64,000 nt of DNA from Variovorax sp. PBL-H6 (GTDB taxonomy: Bacteria > Pseudomonadota > Gammaproteobacteria > Burkholderiales > Burkholderiaceae_C), in NCBI RefSeq assembly GCF_901827155.1, contig NZ_LR594659.1, positions 4,854,501-4,918,500 of the forward strand, in the 5' to 3' direction. This document shows positions 27,271 through 37,069 of this stretch, one piece after another. The notes beneath the pieces were generated by a model that was not told the DNA's origin, searched no databases, and saw only the letters and a program-made list of their open reading frames with translations. A program made the position numbers and the translations under genes. Every line of letters starts with the position of its first letter. Positions within the stretch are counted from its first letter, which is position 1.

Positions 27271-27801
27271 ATGTGCTTCGTTTGTTTGATGGATTTGGCG
27301 GTCTTCTTGAATATCAATCGAAAAAAGACAGGTAACAGCGAAGAACTTTTTGACAAAATCGACATGGCGATCCTTCGCGTGCTGCTGCACGACTCGCGCA
27401 AGACATTGCAGGAGATCGGGGCCGAGGTCGGCTTGGGGGCCACCGCTTGCTGGAGCCGCATCAAGAAGCTGGAGGCCAGCGGCGTGATCAAGCGCTACAC
27501 GGTCGATGTGGACGCGGCCAAGCTGGGCTACCAGGACTCCGTGATCGTGCAGCTCACGCTGGAAAGCCACAGCGACGAGACGCTGTACGAATTCGGCCGC
27601 GTGCTGGCAAGCATCCCGGAGGTCCAGGAGGCGTACCTGGTCTCAGGCGACTACGACTACTACATCCGCATTGCGGTTCGCGACACGCGAGATTACGAGC
27701 GCCTGCTGCGCGAGCGGCTCTACAAGATACCGGGCATCCGCCACAGCCAGTCGCACTTCGTGCTGCGGGTGCTCAAGGAAGCCAGTGCGCCCCTGATCTG
27801 A
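27271..27801 (+). CDS. Lrp/AsnC-family transcriptional regulator
   Basis: About 176 residues. The N-terminal helix-turn-helix reads [49 protein letters not shown], followed by a RAM ligand domain with [17 protein letters not shown]. AsnC proteins sense amino acids and bend promoter DNA. The start is unclear: ATG 27271 has a GGGGGC upstream, whereas ATG 27289, or a TTG at 27307 in the AT-rich stretch, would give family-typical lengths. It is divergent from the acetolactate synthase gene, so autoregulation and control of that enzyme are likely. Confidence 0.9.
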   Translation: MCFVCLMDLAVFLNINRKKTGNSEELFDKIDMAILRVLLHDSRKTLQEIGAEVGLGATACWSRIKKLEASGVIKRYTVDVDAAKLGYQDSVIVQLTLESHSDETLYEFGRVLASIPEVQEAYLVSGDYDYYIRIAVRDTRDYERLLRERLYKIPGIRHSQSHFVLRVLKEASAPLI

Positions 27802-27870
27802 GAGGCGGCACACGATAGCGCCGAACCGCATTCGTGGAATGCGGCCGGTGCGCCATGAGAGATGTCGGGA

Positions 27871-28092
27871 TCAGCTGGCCTGGAGCGGCGCTTCTGGCGA
27901 CTTCGGGCTTGGCACGGGCTCCGGCTGCTGTGGCAGTTGTTGCTGGTGCTGCGGCACGCCGACAGCGGCCAAGCCGCGGCTTGCAATGCCCTTGACCAGG
28001 TGCCGCGGAAGATGATGCGCCTTGGCGAGCAAGGCCAAGGCCTCGCTGCGCGCCGGCTCGCAGGCCGGCAGCAACTTCTGCAATGAGCTCAT
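27871..28092 (-). CDS. Small hypothetical protein (weak)
   Basis: A possible 73-codon gene: AAGGA stands about 8 bp before the ATG at 28092. The product begins MSSLQKLLPACEPARSE and ends in a proline/glutamine-rich tail. No homologue family is recognised. Codon use resembles the genome, which is weak support in a GC-rich region. It could be a spurious frame. Confidence 0.3.
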   Translation of the reverse strand: MSSLQKLLPACEPARSEALALLAKAHHLPRHLVKGIASRGLAAVGVPQHQQQLPQQPEPVPSPKSPEAPLQAS

Positions 28093-28521
28093 CGTGGTCG
28101 TCCTTGCGCCGGAGAAACGGAAACCCTGGCTCTGCGTCGTGGCGCCGCAGACCTTTCATCGCGTAAAGGAGAGGCGGTCCCGGCACGGCCGCGGCGCAAT
28201 TATGTGCGCGCCGCTCGTCGGAATGCCAGCCAATAGGCCTGCCGGCGGCAGTCTCTTTGGGCGCTGCCGCGGCACGGACTGGCCCCCCTCACGAGAAAGC
28301 CCTGGCTGTTGCCAACCAGGGCAAGAAGGTCGGTGGTCGACCTCGGAGAAAGATGGTGGTTTGGGTTCTCGAACCTGCCCCAAGGTTCCCGAGCGGCGAT
28401 GACCGGCCGAGCTTGGCGGCCCGCCGCCAACGGCAGCACGGCTGTAGTCGCCGCCTGGCTTGGCCAGCGCAAGCATCGACACATCGACGGGCCGGAGGTG
28501 CGCTTCGGTTGAGCCGCGTTT
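28093..28521. other. Gene-free gap with a hairpin
   Basis: I see no convincing gene in this 429-bp stretch. The minus-strand hairpin GCCCTGG-N10-CCAGGGC at 28299-28322 is followed by CTTTCTC and could end transcription of the downstream minus-strand PLP enzyme, though it lies about 200 bp past that stop. Short frames crossing it have no ribosome-binding site. A purine-rich stretch and CCCCCC near 28282 are the only other oddities. Confidence 0.3.
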
Positions 28522-29667
28522 TCACCAGCCATGAAGGCGCTCCCAGGTTTGCACCATGCCATCCGCGGCCAGCGCCTCGTAGGCGGGAAACTGCGCGCCG
28601 GTGGCGCAGGCATGGTTGGGCAGTATCCGCAGCCGGCTTCCGGTCGGGAAGCGCGCCACGATGTCCTTGTCTGCAGAGCCCTCTCGCGACAGGATGCCGT
28701 GCTCCTGGTTGGCCGCCGACAGCAGGTAGCCCTCTATCGGCACTCCGTCCATCGTGCACACCTGGCCATAGCCGTAGTCACGCTGCTGCCTGGCCGTGCC
28801 CCGGTCGCGGCTCATGGCCATCCAGCCTGCATCGACGATGGCCCAGCCCTTGTCTGCCTGGTGCCCAATCACAGTGGTGAGCACGGTCAGGGCGATATCT
28901 TCGGTGCTGCAGACGCCGACGTTGCGCATCACGAGGTCGAAGAACACATAAACCCCGGCGCGCAGCTCGGTGACTCCCTCCAGCGACGCCGCTTCCAGCG
29001 CAGTGGGCGTGGAGCCCACCGACACGATGGGGCACGGCAGGCCTCCTGCGCGAAGGCGTTGTGCGGCATGCACGCAGCCGGCGCGTTCCTGCTCGGCAAG
29101 CGCGGCAAGGGCCTGAGGCGTGTGCAGTTCGTAGCTGGAGCCCGCATGCGTCAGCACGCCCGCCAGGCGCATGCCGCCCTCGTGCAACTCGCGGCCGACA
29201 TCGAGCAGGACGTCCTCGGCCGGCTTGATGCCGGAGCGGTGGCCGTCGGTGTCGATTTCGATGAGCACCTCGAAAGCGTGCCCGTGTTGGCGGCCGTATT
29301 CGGCGATGGCCCGTGCGCCCTCGACGCTGTCCGTCAGGATCTGCAGCGCACAGCCGCGCTGGCGCAGGTCCAGCGCATGCGGGAGCCGGTGGGGCGCCAT
29401 GCCGACGGCATAGAGGATGTCGGTCACACCGTGGCCAAAGAATTGATCGGCCTCTTTCAGCGTCGACACCGTGATGCCTGCCGCGCCGGCATCAAGCTGG
29501 GCGGCGACCACATTGGCGCATTTGGTGGTCTTCACATGCGGGCGAAAGCGCACGCCCAGCGCGTTCGCCCGCTGCTGCATGCGGGCGATGTTCTGTTGCA
29601 TGCGCTGCAGCGACACAATGGCCGAGGGAGTGTCGATGTTGCCGAGGTTCTTGAGGTTGTTCTGCAT
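28522..29667 (-). CDS. DSD1-family PLP enzyme (D-threonine aldolase-like)
   Basis: A 381-residue protein: RPHVKTTKC carries the PLP-lysine (about residue 47), the barrel contains GITVSTLKEADQF and EIDTDGHRSG, and the C-terminal domain ends LRILPNHACATGA, with the H and C of the zinc site. Members cleave D-threonine or dehydrate D-serine, using PLP and a divalent metal. It is the second member of the superfamily in the window (compare 4009-5322) but from a different subfamily, with the classic HVKTTK motif. It stands alone just downstream of tRNA-Ser. Confidence 0.87.
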   Translation of the reverse strand: MQNNLKNLGNIDTPSAIVSLQRMQQNIARMQQRANALGVRFRPHVKTTKCANVVAAQLDAGAAGITVSTLKEADQFFGHGVTDILYAVGMAPHRLPHALDLRQRGCALQILTDSVEGARAIAEYGRQHGHAFEVLIEIDTDGHRSGIKPAEDVLLDVGRELHEGGMRLAGVLTHAGSSYELHTPQALAALAEQERAGCVHAAQRLRAGGLPCPIVSVGSTPTALEAASLEGVTELRAGVYVFFDLVMRNVGVCSTEDIALTVLTTVIGHQADKGWAIVDAGWMAMSRDRGTARQQRDYGYGQVCTMDGVPIEGYLLSAANQEHGILSREGSADKDIVARFPTGSRLRILPNHACATGAQFPAYEALAADGMVQTWERLHGW

Positions 29668-29740
29668 GTTGCACGGCAGCGGAAGCCCAGGTGCTGCTGC
29701 GACACCGACCTTGGCTGATCGACGGCAGGCTGCCCGAATC

Positions 29741-29828
29741 TGGCGGAGAGTGTGAGATTCGAACTCACGGACGGTTGCCCGTCGGCAGTTTTCAAGACTG
29801 CTGGTTTAAACCACTCACCCAACTCTCC
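29741..29828 (-). tRNA. tRNA-Ser (anticodon TGA)
   Basis: The reverse complement folds as a class II tRNA: 7-bp acceptor stem GGAGAGT/ACTCTCC with encoded CCA, D arm, anticodon stem around CTTGAAA with TGA, a long variable arm (about 14 nt, GACGGGCAACCGTC) and a GTTCGAATC T loop. Length with CCA is 88 nt. It reads UCN codons. Confidence 0.96.
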
Positions 29829-29842
29829 GCAAGTCGGCGATT

Positions 29843-30541
29843 TTAGCTGCTGGCTTCACTCGGCCCGTCGCGCTCGACAGCGGCGGGCGCGGGCAGCCAG
29901 CCGCGCAACACCAGATCCACCACGCCTTCGGCCCACGCGCGGCGCTCCTCGGCGCCGGCCAGCGGCTTGGAGATGAAGAAGCGCACCCCGCCGAAGGCCA
30001 GCGTCGAGAGCTGCACCGCGGCCAGTTGGGGATCTGGCACATGCAGCTTGCCACCACGGTTCGCCTCGGCCAGGTACTCGACCACCGGGGCAAGCACATA
30101 GCTGTTCTCGGCGTAGAGCGATTTCGCGAGCTCCGGAAAGCGCACGGCCTCGGCGATCACGAGGCGCAGCAGAGCCAGGGTCTGGGGCTCGGTGGCGCCC
30201 AGGTACATGCGCTCCACGAGGTCGAGCAGCACCTGTCTTTCATCAGCGTCGGAGCGCACGAGCGTGGCCTGCATCGTCTCGCGGGCGCTGCTCACCGCAC
30301 GGTGGACGACCTCGCGGAACAAAGCCTCCTTGTTCTCGAACTGGCGGTAGATGGTGATCTTGGCCACTCCGGCATCGCGCGCGACGGCCTCGATGCTCGT
30401 GGCGGCGTAGCCGTGCTCGAGGAAGGATTTCAGCGCAGCGCCAAGAAAGGCTTCCCGCAGTGCGGCGGCCTGCTCGGGGCTCGGCCGTCCGCGGGATCGA
30501 CGCTTGATGACTTCTTCTTCCGGCAAGGTTCGGGTCGGCAT
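29843..30541 (-). CDS. TetR/AcrR-family repressor
   Basis: A 232-residue protein with an N-terminal TetR helix-turn-helix: ALKSFLEHGYAATSIEAVARDAGVAKITIYRQFENKEALF (about 36-75), then a large helical ligand domain. Its target is unknown. It lies between tRNA-Ser and hemW on the same strand as hemW, and no efflux or catabolic gene is adjacent to suggest the ligand. It may be transcribed separately. Confidence 0.9.
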   Translation of the reverse strand: MPTRTLPEEEVIKRRSRGRPSPEQAAALREAFLGAALKSFLEHGYAATSIEAVARDAGVAKITIYRQFENKEALFREVVHRAVSSARETMQATLVRSDADERQVLLDLVERMYLGATEPQTLALLRLVIAEAVRFPELAKSLYAENSYVLAPVVEYLAEANRGGKLHVPDPQLAAVQLSTLAFGGVRFFISKPLAGAEERRAWAEGVVDLVLRGWLPAPAAVERDGPSEASS

Positions 30542-30557
30542 GGCAGCGCTGGTGGTC

Positions 30558-31823
30558 TCAGCTCTCGGGAAGGAAGATGGCCTGCAGGTCGCTGAGGAAG
30601 TCCAGGCCGCGGGAGGTGGGCCAGACGCGGGCGAGGTCGCGTTCGATCAGGCCCTTGCGCTCGGCGTCCTCGAGCCCGCGCTGGATCGCGGTAACCGCCA
30701 GGCCGGTGCGCTCGCCGAACTGCGCCAGCGTGAAACCGTGCTTCAGGCGCAGCGCGTTGAGCATGAACTCGAAGGGTAACTCGCTGATGCCGACCTCGTC
30801 GCTCTGCGCGACCGCACGGTCGGCAAGCGCGTTATCCATGTAGAGGCGCGGCTCGCGAAAGCGGACCTGCCGCACGATGCGATGCGCAAAGCTCAGCTTG
30901 CTGTGCGCACCGGCGCCGATGCCGAGGTAGTCGCCGAACTGCCAATAGTTGAGGTTGTGCGCGCAGCGATGGCCGGCACGTGCGTAGGCGGAGATCTCGT
31001 AGCGTTCCAGCCCCCGCTGCGCGGTGCGCTCGCTGATGCGGTCGAGCATGTCGTAGGCCATGTCGTCCTCCGGCACCTTTGGCGGAAACTTGGCGAAGTA
31101 GGTGTTGGGTTCGATCGTGAGGTGGTAGACCGAAAGATGCGGCGGCGCGAGCGCGAGCGCCTGGGTCAGGTCGGCGTCGAGCTCATCGGGCGTCTGGCCC
31201 GGCAGCGCGTACATGAGGTCCAGGTTGAAGGTGTCGAAGGCGTCCGCCGCTTCCTCGATGGCCGCGATGGCCTGGGCGCGGTCGTGCACCCGGCCGAGCG
31301 CCTTCAGGTGCACATCGTTGAAGCTCTGCACGCCCACCGAGAGGCGGGTGACACCGGCGGCGCGGTAGCCGCGGAAGCGGTCGCGCTCGAAGGTGCCGGG
31401 ATTGGCCTCCAGCGTGATCTCGCACTCGGGCACCAGCTTGAGCCGCGCCCGCAGGTCGCCGAGCAGGCGGTCGATGGTGGCCGGCGAGAACAGGCTGGGG
31501 GTGCCGCCGCCGATGAAGATGCTGTGCACGCTGCGGCCCCAGACCAACGGCAGGGCCGCGTCGAGGTCGGCGACCAATGCGTCCAGGTAGCGCTGCTCGG
31601 GCAGGGGCGCCTCGGCGCCATCGCCGCGCCACTCGTGCGAGTTGAAATCGCAGTAGGGGCATTTGCGCAGGCACCAGGGCAGGTGCACGTAGAGCGAGAG
31701 CGGCGGCAGCGCCGACAGTTGAAGGGGGCCGGGGCGCATCCAATGCAGCACGTCGTTTGCCCGCTCCGCGTCGCCGCTGCGCGGCTGCGCGCGCTCTTCG
31801 GAGATCAGGATGGGGAGGCTCAC
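30558..31823 (-). CDS. hemW: Radical SAM heme chaperone HemW
   Basis: A 421-residue protein if the GTG at 31823 is used, whose GTGA overlaps the rdgB stop. The radical SAM cluster CxxxCxxC (C51, C55, C58 in WCLRKCPYCDF), GGTPSLF and SIGVQSF-type (here SVGVQSFND) motifs are present. The C-terminal HemN-like domain contains YEISAYARAGHRCAHNLNYW. The family inserts heme into respiratory proteins rather than oxidising coproporphyrinogen. It ends the conserved rph-rdgB-hemW operon. An ATG at 31743 would remove the first 27 residues, which are not conserved, so the start is uncertain. Confidence 0.93.
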   Translation of the reverse strand: MSLPILISEERAQPRSGDAERANDVLHWMRPGPLQLSALPPLSLYVHLPWCLRKCPYCDFNSHEWRGDGAEAPLPEQRYLDALVADLDAALPLVWGRSVHSIFIGGGTPSLFSPATIDRLLGDLRARLKLVPECEITLEANPGTFERDRFRGYRAAGVTRLSVGVQSFNDVHLKALGRVHDRAQAIAAIEEAADAFDTFNLDLMYALPGQTPDELDADLTQALALAPPHLSVYHLTIEPNTYFAKFPPKVPEDDMAYDMLDRISERTAQRGLERYEISAYARAGHRCAHNLNYWQFGDYLGIGAGAHSKLSFAHRIVRQVRFREPRLYMDNALADRAVAQSDEVGISELPFEFMLNALRLKHGFTLAQFGERTGLAVTAIQRGLEDAERKGLIERDLARVWPTSRGLDFLSDLQAIFLPES

Positions 31824-32419
31824 AGCCAGCGCTCCCGCATCAGGGCCAGCATCGCGCGCGCTGCCTGGCCGCGATGGCTGTGGGCGTTCTTCAGCTCGGG
31901 CGGCAGCTCGGCGAAGGTCTTGCCGACTTGCGGCAGCCACATCACAGGGTCGAAGCCGAACCCGTTCTCGCCGATCGGCTCGCGGGTGATCTGGCCCGCG
32001 GCACGTCCGACAGCGATCAGCGGCTCGGGATCCCGGGGGCTGCGCAGCGCCACGAGCGTGCTGACGAGCGCGGCGCGGCGATCGTCGATGCCCGCCATCT
32101 GCTCGAGCAGCGCGCGAACATTGTTCGCGTCGCCCTTCTCGTAGCCGAAGCGCGTGGCGTAGTAGGCGGTGGCCACGCCCGGCAGGCCGCCGAATGCCTC
32201 GACGCACAGGCCCGCATCGTCGGCGATTGCCGGCAGGCCGGTCGCCGCGGCGGCGTGCCGTGCCTTGGCCAGCGCGTTCTCGACGAAAGTGAAGAAGGGC
32301 TCCTCGGCCTCGCCGACGCCAAGCTCTGCCTGTCGCACGAGCTCGACGCCGAGCGGCGCAAACAGCTGCTGCAGCTCGGTGAGCTTGCCGGCGTTGTTGG
32401 AGGCCAGAACCAGTTTCAT
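31820..32419 (-). CDS. rdgB: Non-canonical purine NTP pyrophosphatase RdgB
   Basis: A 199-residue Ham1/RdgB protein: MKLVLASNNAGKLTEL opening, FFTFVENALAKARHAAAATGLPAIADDAGLCVEAFGG, and the GENGFGFDPV/SHRGQAARAM-type signatures. It removes ITP, dITP and XTP from nucleotide pools in the cytosol. A TTG two codons upstream could also start it. The stop overlaps the hemW GTG. Confidence 0.97.
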   Translation of the reverse strand: MKLVLASNNAGKLTELQQLFAPLGVELVRQAELGVGEAEEPFFTFVENALAKARHAAAATGLPAIADDAGLCVEAFGGLPGVATAYYATRFGYEKGDANNVRALLEQMAGIDDRRAALVSTLVALRSPRDPEPLIAVGRAAGQITREPIGENGFGFDPVMWLPQVGKTFAELPPELKNAHSHRGQAARAMLALMRERWL

Positions 32420-32449
32420 CGGCAATCCCCGGATCGCGCCTTCGCCCGA

Positions 32450-33178
32450 TCAGCCGGCCAGCGCCCGCGCCTGCAACGCAGTCAGTTCGGCGATGCCCTT
32501 CTCGGCGAGCAGCAGCAATGCATTCATCTCGTCGCGCGAGAACGCTGCCCCTTCGGCCGTGCCCTGCACTTCCACGAAATGCCCCGCGCCGGTCATCACC
32601 ACGTTCATGTCGGTGTCGCACGCAGCATCCTCGATGTACTCGAGGTCGAGCAGCGGAGTGCCTTGCACGATGCCGACGGACACGGCGGCGACGTGGCCCC
32701 GGATCGGCGAAGCCGCGAGGGTGCCGGCCGCCAGCAGCTTGTTGACTGCATCCTGCGCCGCCACGAAGGCGCCGGTGATGGCCGCCGTGCGCGTGCCGCC
32801 GTCGGCCTGGAGCACGTCGCAGTCGAGATGGATGGTGCGCTCGCCAAGGGCAGCGAGGTCGAAGACGGCGCGCATCGAGCGGCCGATGAGGCGCTGGATT
32901 TCCTGGGTGCGGCCACTCTGCTTGCCGCGCGCGGCCTCGCGATCGCTGCGGGTGTGGGTGGCTCGCGGCAGCATGCCGTACTCGGCCGTGACCCAGCCCT
33001 CGCCGCTGCCGCGCTTGTGCGGCGGCACCTTTTCCTCGACGGAGGCGGTGCAGAGCACGCGCGTCTGCCCGAACTCGATCAGCACCGAGCCCTCGGCGTG
33101 GATGGTGAAACCGCGGGTGATGCGCACCGGACGCAGCTGGTCAGCGGCACGGTCGCCGCTTCGTACGAAAACTGTCAT
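32450..33178 (-). CDS. rph: Ribonuclease PH
   Basis: A 242-residue protein: [67 protein letters not shown] and [15 protein letters not shown]. It trims tRNA 3' ends phosphorolytically. The gene follows the PP2C gene by 25 bp and precedes rdgB by 30 bp, so all five genes back to the kinase may be one transcript. Confidence 0.97.
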   Translation of the reverse strand: MTVFVRSGDRAADQLRPVRITRGFTIHAEGSVLIEFGQTRVLCTASVEEKVPPHKRGSGEGWVTAEYGMLPRATHTRSDREAARGKQSGRTQEIQRLIGRSMRAVFDLAALGERTIHLDCDVLQADGGTRTAAITGAFVAAQDAVNKLLAAGTLAASPIRGHVAAVSVGIVQGTPLLDLEYIEDAACDTDMNVVMTGAGHFVEVQGTAEGAAFSRDEMNALLLLAEKGIAELTALQARALAG

Positions 33179-33203
33179 GTCAACCCAGGAAAAAGAGAAC
33201 GGA

Positions 33204-34118
33204 TCAGGGCTTGCGCGCTGCGGAGGAGCGCTTGATGGCTTCGTTGATCTCGGCGATCGAGCGCTCGATGGCATCTTCGTCGAGATCGTCGAGCTCGCTG
33301 TCGGAGGGCATGCCCGCCTGGATGGTGGAGGCGAAGACGCCATCGCTGATGCTGTCGGTGGATACGCCCCGCGTCTGGCCTGTCGCATCCGGCGTCTCCC
33401 ATTCGAGCGCGATCAGCGTGACGTTGTCGCTGTGGGTGCCGCCGTTGCGCAAGGCCATTTCGGCGAGATCGGGCGCAACGTCGGACACGGGCTTGCCGGA
33501 CGACAGGCTGCGCACGATCAGGCTCTCGTCCAGCACGCCCCACAGCCCGTCGGAGCACAGCATGATGCGATCGCCACGCTGCAGCTGCAGCGGAGCGGAG
33601 ATGTCGAACAGGGGCGTGGTGGGCGAGCCCAGGCAGGTCAGCAGCAGGTTGCGGTTGACGATTTCGGCGCCGGTGGCTCCGCCGGTGCGCGGCCGCTCGG
33701 CATGGGAGTGGTCGCGCGTGCGCGTCAGCAGCTCGCCGTCGCGAACCACGTAGAGACGGGAGTCTCCGCAGTGGATCCAGGTAGCGGTGGTGCCTTGCAG
33801 GACCGCCACCACCACGGTTGTGCGGGGCGTGTCGAGCATGCCCTTGTTGCCTGCGTAACGCATGATCTGCTGGTGCGCAGCCATCACCGAAGCCGTGAGA
33901 AAGGCCTTCACATCCTTCACCATCGGCCGCGCCTCTCGCTGGTACAGCGCCGCGATGGTCTGCAGCGCCATCTGGGCGGCCACCTCGCCTTCCGGATGCC
34001 CGCCCATGCCGTCGGCCAGCACGAACAGGCCCGATTCGCGCGTGTAGCAGTAGCCCATGCGGTCTTCGTTCTTGAGACGGCCGCCTTTGCGGCTGACCTG
34101 GAAGACGGAAAATTTCAC
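33204..34118 (-). CDS. PP2C-family protein serine/threonine phosphatase
   Basis: A 304-residue protein: the PP2C core shows [21 protein letters not shown] (metal-binding D), [25 protein letters not shown] and [15 protein letters not shown]. The C-terminal part beyond about 250 is acidic and unconserved. It should be a Mg/Mn-dependent phosphatase. It lies just downstream of a Hanks-type kinase, which is its likely antagonist and substrate partner. Confidence 0.95.
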   Translation of the reverse strand: MKFSVFQVSRKGGRLKNEDRMGYCYTRESGLFVLADGMGGHPEGEVAAQMALQTIAALYQREARPMVKDVKAFLTASVMAAHQQIMRYAGNKGMLDTPRTTVVVAVLQGTTATWIHCGDSRLYVVRDGELLTRTRDHSHAERPRTGGATGAEIVNRNLLLTCLGSPTTPLFDISAPLQLQRGDRIMLCSDGLWGVLDESLIVRSLSSGKPVSDVAPDLAEMALRNGGTHSDNVTLIALEWETPDATGQTRGVSTDSISDGVFASTIQAGMPSDSELDDLDEDAIERSIAEINEAIKRSSAARKP

Positions 34119-34155
34119 AGCACCCGCCTCGGGAAGTTAGCAACGTGGGAGGTCA

Positions 34156-35163
34156 TCATGCCGGACGCGTGGTCGGAGCCGCCGCTTTGGGCAGGCCCTT
34201 CTTTTCGAAGGAACGCATATTGTCGATCGACAGCCGCACCTTCTCGCTGACCGTGAGCTTGGTATAGCGGCGCTCGCCTTCACGGCTGAGCTCCTTCTGC
34301 AGCGCAAAAACCGATTGCGGTCGCGACAGCGGGTCAAGCGACATGCACCACTCGACCACCTCGATCAGGTTGTCCGAATAGATGCCGCGCAGGCGCGAGA
34401 GCGACAGGCCGAGGCGGTCTTTCTCGATGCGCTGCGGCGCGTCGTTGGGCGGATAGCCCTGCATGCAGGCATAGATGCAGGCGCCGATGGCGTAGATGTC
34501 GGTCCAGGGGCCCATCGAGGAATCGCGGCGGTACATTTCGGGCGCCGCAAAGCCGGGGGTGTACATCGGGCGGATGAAGTTGCCTTCCTTGGAGAGCACT
34601 TCGCGCGCGGCGCCGAAGTCGATCATCACGGCGCGGTCATCATCGGTCACGAAGATATTGGCTGGCTTGATGTCCAGATGGAGCATCTTGTGCTGGTGCA
34701 CGATTCGCAAGCCGCGCAGGATCTCGTCGAACAGGGAGCGGATGGTGGATTCGCGAAAGACCTTCTGCTTCTTGAGGTCGCGCGCCGTCACGATGAAGTC
34801 CTGCAGGGTGGCGCCCTCCAGATAGTTCATGACCATGTAGACGGTCTCGTTCTCTCGGAAGAAATTGAGCACGCTGACCACCGAGGCATGCGAGATCTGC
34901 GCGAGCGAACGCCCTTCCTCGAAAAAGCTCTTGAGCCCCAAACGGTAAAGCGATAGTTTCTCAGGCGGCACTTGCGGCGCGAGTTCGCCGGTGCCGCGGG
35001 TGGCGAGCGAAGACGGGAGGTATTCCTTGATCGCCACCTGCTGGCCGCTGTGGTCGACAGCGAGGTAGACCACGCCGAACCCACCTGCCGAGATGCGCCG
35101 CACGACGCGATATCCGCCGATGACCGTGTCTGGCAACAAGGGCGAAGGTTTGACCTTTGACAT
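34156..35163 (-). CDS. Hanks-type serine/threonine protein kinase
   Basis: A 335-residue cytosolic kinase: glycine loop SAGGFGVVYLAVD, K46 in VAIKEYLP, the catalytic loop HLDIKPANI (HLD instead of HRD; D164), DFGAAR (D182) and APEMYRR. There is no transmembrane segment or sensory domain, so activity must be controlled by partners. The kinase-phosphatase pair leads the rph-rdgB-hemW block and is divergent from yicC with a 92-bp gap. The family here is typical of Burkholderiales. Substrates are unknown. Confidence 0.95.
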   Translation of the reverse strand: MSKVKPSPLLPDTVIGGYRVVRRISAGGFGVVYLAVDHSGQQVAIKEYLPSSLATRGTGELAPQVPPEKLSLYRLGLKSFFEEGRSLAQISHASVVSVLNFFRENETVYMVMNYLEGATLQDFIVTARDLKKQKVFRESTIRSLFDEILRGLRIVHQHKMLHLDIKPANIFVTDDDRAVMIDFGAAREVLSKEGNFIRPMYTPGFAAPEMYRRDSSMGPWTDIYAIGACIYACMQGYPPNDAPQRIEKDRLGLSLSRLRGIYSDNLIEVVEWCMSLDPLSRPQSVFALQKELSREGERRYTKLTVSEKVRLSIDNMRSFEKKGLPKAAAPTTRPA

Positions 35164-35255
35164 AATCCGGGAGTTTCGCCCGAAGGCGGGAGTGCGGCAA
35201 GCGAAGGTGGTGCCGTCGTCTCGGGGCGTGCACACCAATTCAAGAGCGAGGCACG

Positions 35256-36170
35256 ATGCCAGTTTACAGCATGACCGGCTATGCCAGCGGCCAGACCGCC
35301 GCGGGCAGCGGTCACCCGGACGCCGAGCCGCGCCCCCCCGGCGCGGGCCGGCTCGGAATCGAGATCCGCTCGGTCAACAGCCGTTTTCTCGACCTCACGT
35401 TCAAGCTGCCCGAAGAGCTGCGCCAGCACGAGCCGATGCTGCGCGAGCTGCTGACCGGCCAGCTCAAGCGCGGCAAGGTCGAGGTCCGCGCGGCAATCGA
35501 GAGCGGCGCCGCAGCGGGGATCGGCGAGCCTTCGACCAAGCTGCTGCAGCGGCTCAATGGGCTGCAGGACAGCATCCAAGCCTGGCTGCCCGCCGCGCGC
35601 GAGCTCAGCGTGGCCGACGTGTTGCGCCTGGCGGCCGGCGAAACGGCCGCCCGCAGCGACTGGGGCCCGGAGCTTTCGGGGCTGGCGACGAAGACGCTCA
35701 AGGACCTGATGACCGCACGCGAGCGCGAGGGCGCACGGCTCGCCAAGATGCTGCAGGACCATCTGGCCCAACTGCGCGTCCTGGTGGCGCAGGCGCTGCC
35801 GCTGGTTCCCCAGCTCGTCCAGCAGCAACGCAACCGCTTCCTCGAACGTTGGCAGGAAGCCCTGGGCGCGAGCGGCGGAACTCCACCGGAGGCCGCACAG
35901 GACCGTGCGCTCGCGGAAGCCACGGCCTTCGCCATCCGCATCGACGTCGCTGAAGAACTCACGCGCTTGGGTTCACACCTGGATGAAATCGAGCGGCTGG
36001 TGAAGAAGGGCGGCGAGATTGGCAAGCGCCTCGACTTTCTGATTCAGGAGCTGCATCGCGAAGCCAACACTCTCGGATCCAAGTCGGCCACGCTGGAGCT
36101 CACCCGCATCGGGGTGGACATGAAAGTGCTGGTCGAACAGATGCGCGAGCAAGTTCAAAACATCGAGTAA
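35256..36170 (+). CDS. YicC-family endoribonuclease
   Basis: A 304-residue protein: [12 protein letters not shown] opening, [26 protein letters not shown], and C-terminal [49 protein letters not shown] (the YicC and DUF1732 regions). Recent work on E. coli YicC shows endoribonuclease activity. It precedes gmk by 14 bp, as in many proteobacteria, and starts the yicC-gmk-rpoZ-spoT operon. Confidence 0.95.
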   Translation: MPVYSMTGYASGQTAAGSGHPDAEPRPPGAGRLGIEIRSVNSRFLDLTFKLPEELRQHEPMLRELLTGQLKRGKVEVRAAIESGAAAGIGEPSTKLLQRLNGLQDSIQAWLPAARELSVADVLRLAAGETAARSDWGPELSGLATKTLKDLMTAREREGARLAKMLQDHLAQLRVLVAQALPLVPQLVQQQRNRFLERWQEALGASGGTPPEAAQDRALAEATAFAIRIDVAEELTRLGSHLDEIERLVKKGGEIGKRLDFLIQELHREANTLGSKSATLELTRIGVDMKVLVEQMREQVQNIE

Positions 36171-36184
36171 CAGGGAACGCGCGA

Positions 36185-36805
36185 ATGGACTACCCCGGCA
36201 ACATCTTCGTGGTCGCGGCGCCCAGCGGCGCCGGCAAGTCGAGCCTGGTCAAGGCCTTGATGGAGCTGGACTCCGCCGTACAGCCCTCCGTCTCGCACAC
36301 CACACGGGCACCGCGTGGCCAGGAGAAGCATGGCCGCGAATACTTCTTTGTCCCGCTTTCGGAATTCGATGCAATGGTCGCGGCCGAAGCATTCGTCGAG
36401 TGGGCCCATGTACACGGACAGCGCTATGGCACCTCGAAGAAGGCGATCGAGGATCGCATCGCCCAAGGTGCCGACGTGATCCTGGAGATCGACTTCCAGG
36501 GTGCGATTCAGATCCGCAAGACCTTTGCGAACGCGGTAATGATCTTCATCCTGCCACCGAGCTGGGAAGAGCTGCGGTCCCGTCTCGAGCGGCGCGGCGA
36601 AGACAGCGCCGAAGTGATCGAGCTGCGTTTGCGGAATGCCGCCGAGGAGATGGCGCGTGCCAACGAATTCGACTTCGTTATAATCAATGAGTTATTTGAG
36701 CGCGCACTTTTCGACCTGAAGGCGATCGTCCACGCTCAGCGGCTCCGGTATTCCGCACAGCGCCGCGCGCGTGCCGACACCTTCGCTGCCCTGAACATTC
36801 CATGA
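36185..36805 (+). CDS. gmk: Guanylate kinase
   Basis: A 206-residue protein with P-loop [32 protein letters not shown] (GMP binding) and [11 protein letters not shown]. It phosphorylates GMP to GDP and is essential. It lies between yicC and rpoZ on one transcript. Confidence 0.98.
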   Translation: MDYPGNIFVVAAPSGAGKSSLVKALMELDSAVQPSVSHTTRAPRGQEKHGREYFFVPLSEFDAMVAAEAFVEWAHVHGQRYGTSKKAIEDRIAQGADVILEIDFQGAIQIRKTFANAVMIFILPPSWEELRSRLERRGEDSAEVIELRLRNAAEEMARANEFDFVIINELFERALFDLKAIVHAQRLRYSAQRRARADTFAALNIP

Positions 36806-36842
36806 TCCCGACCAGGCCTCGCCTGTAAGCCGAAAGACCCAA

Positions 36843-37046
36843 ATGGCCCGCATCACCGTCGAAGACTGCCTGCAACACATCCCGAACCGCTTCCAGCTCG
36901 TGCTGGCCGCCACCTACCGTGCGCGCATGCTGAGCCAAGGTCATGCGCCGAAGATCGAGAGCAAGAACAAGCCTGGCGTCACGGCCCTGCGAGAAATCGC
37001 CGAAGGCAAGATCGGGCTCGAAATGCTCAAGAAGGTCCCCGGTTGA
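36843..37046 (+). CDS. rpoZ: RNA polymerase omega subunit RpoZ
   Basis: A 67-residue protein, [30 protein letters not shown]..., with the family [18 protein letters not shown]. It stabilises the polymerase beta prime subunit and provides one ppGpp site. It lies just before spoT, as in most proteobacteria, with a terminator-like hairpin between them. Confidence 0.98.
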   Translation: MARITVEDCLQHIPNRFQLVLAATYRARMLSQGHAPKIESKNKPGVTALREIAEGKIGLEMLKKVPG

Positions 37047-37069
37047 GCTGACGCACACCTGCAACAAAG

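Noticed and set aside
28156..28613. Several short frames in the gap before the DSD1 enzyme
   Set aside because: No ribosome-binding site, no conserved features and mutual overlap; treated as non-coding.
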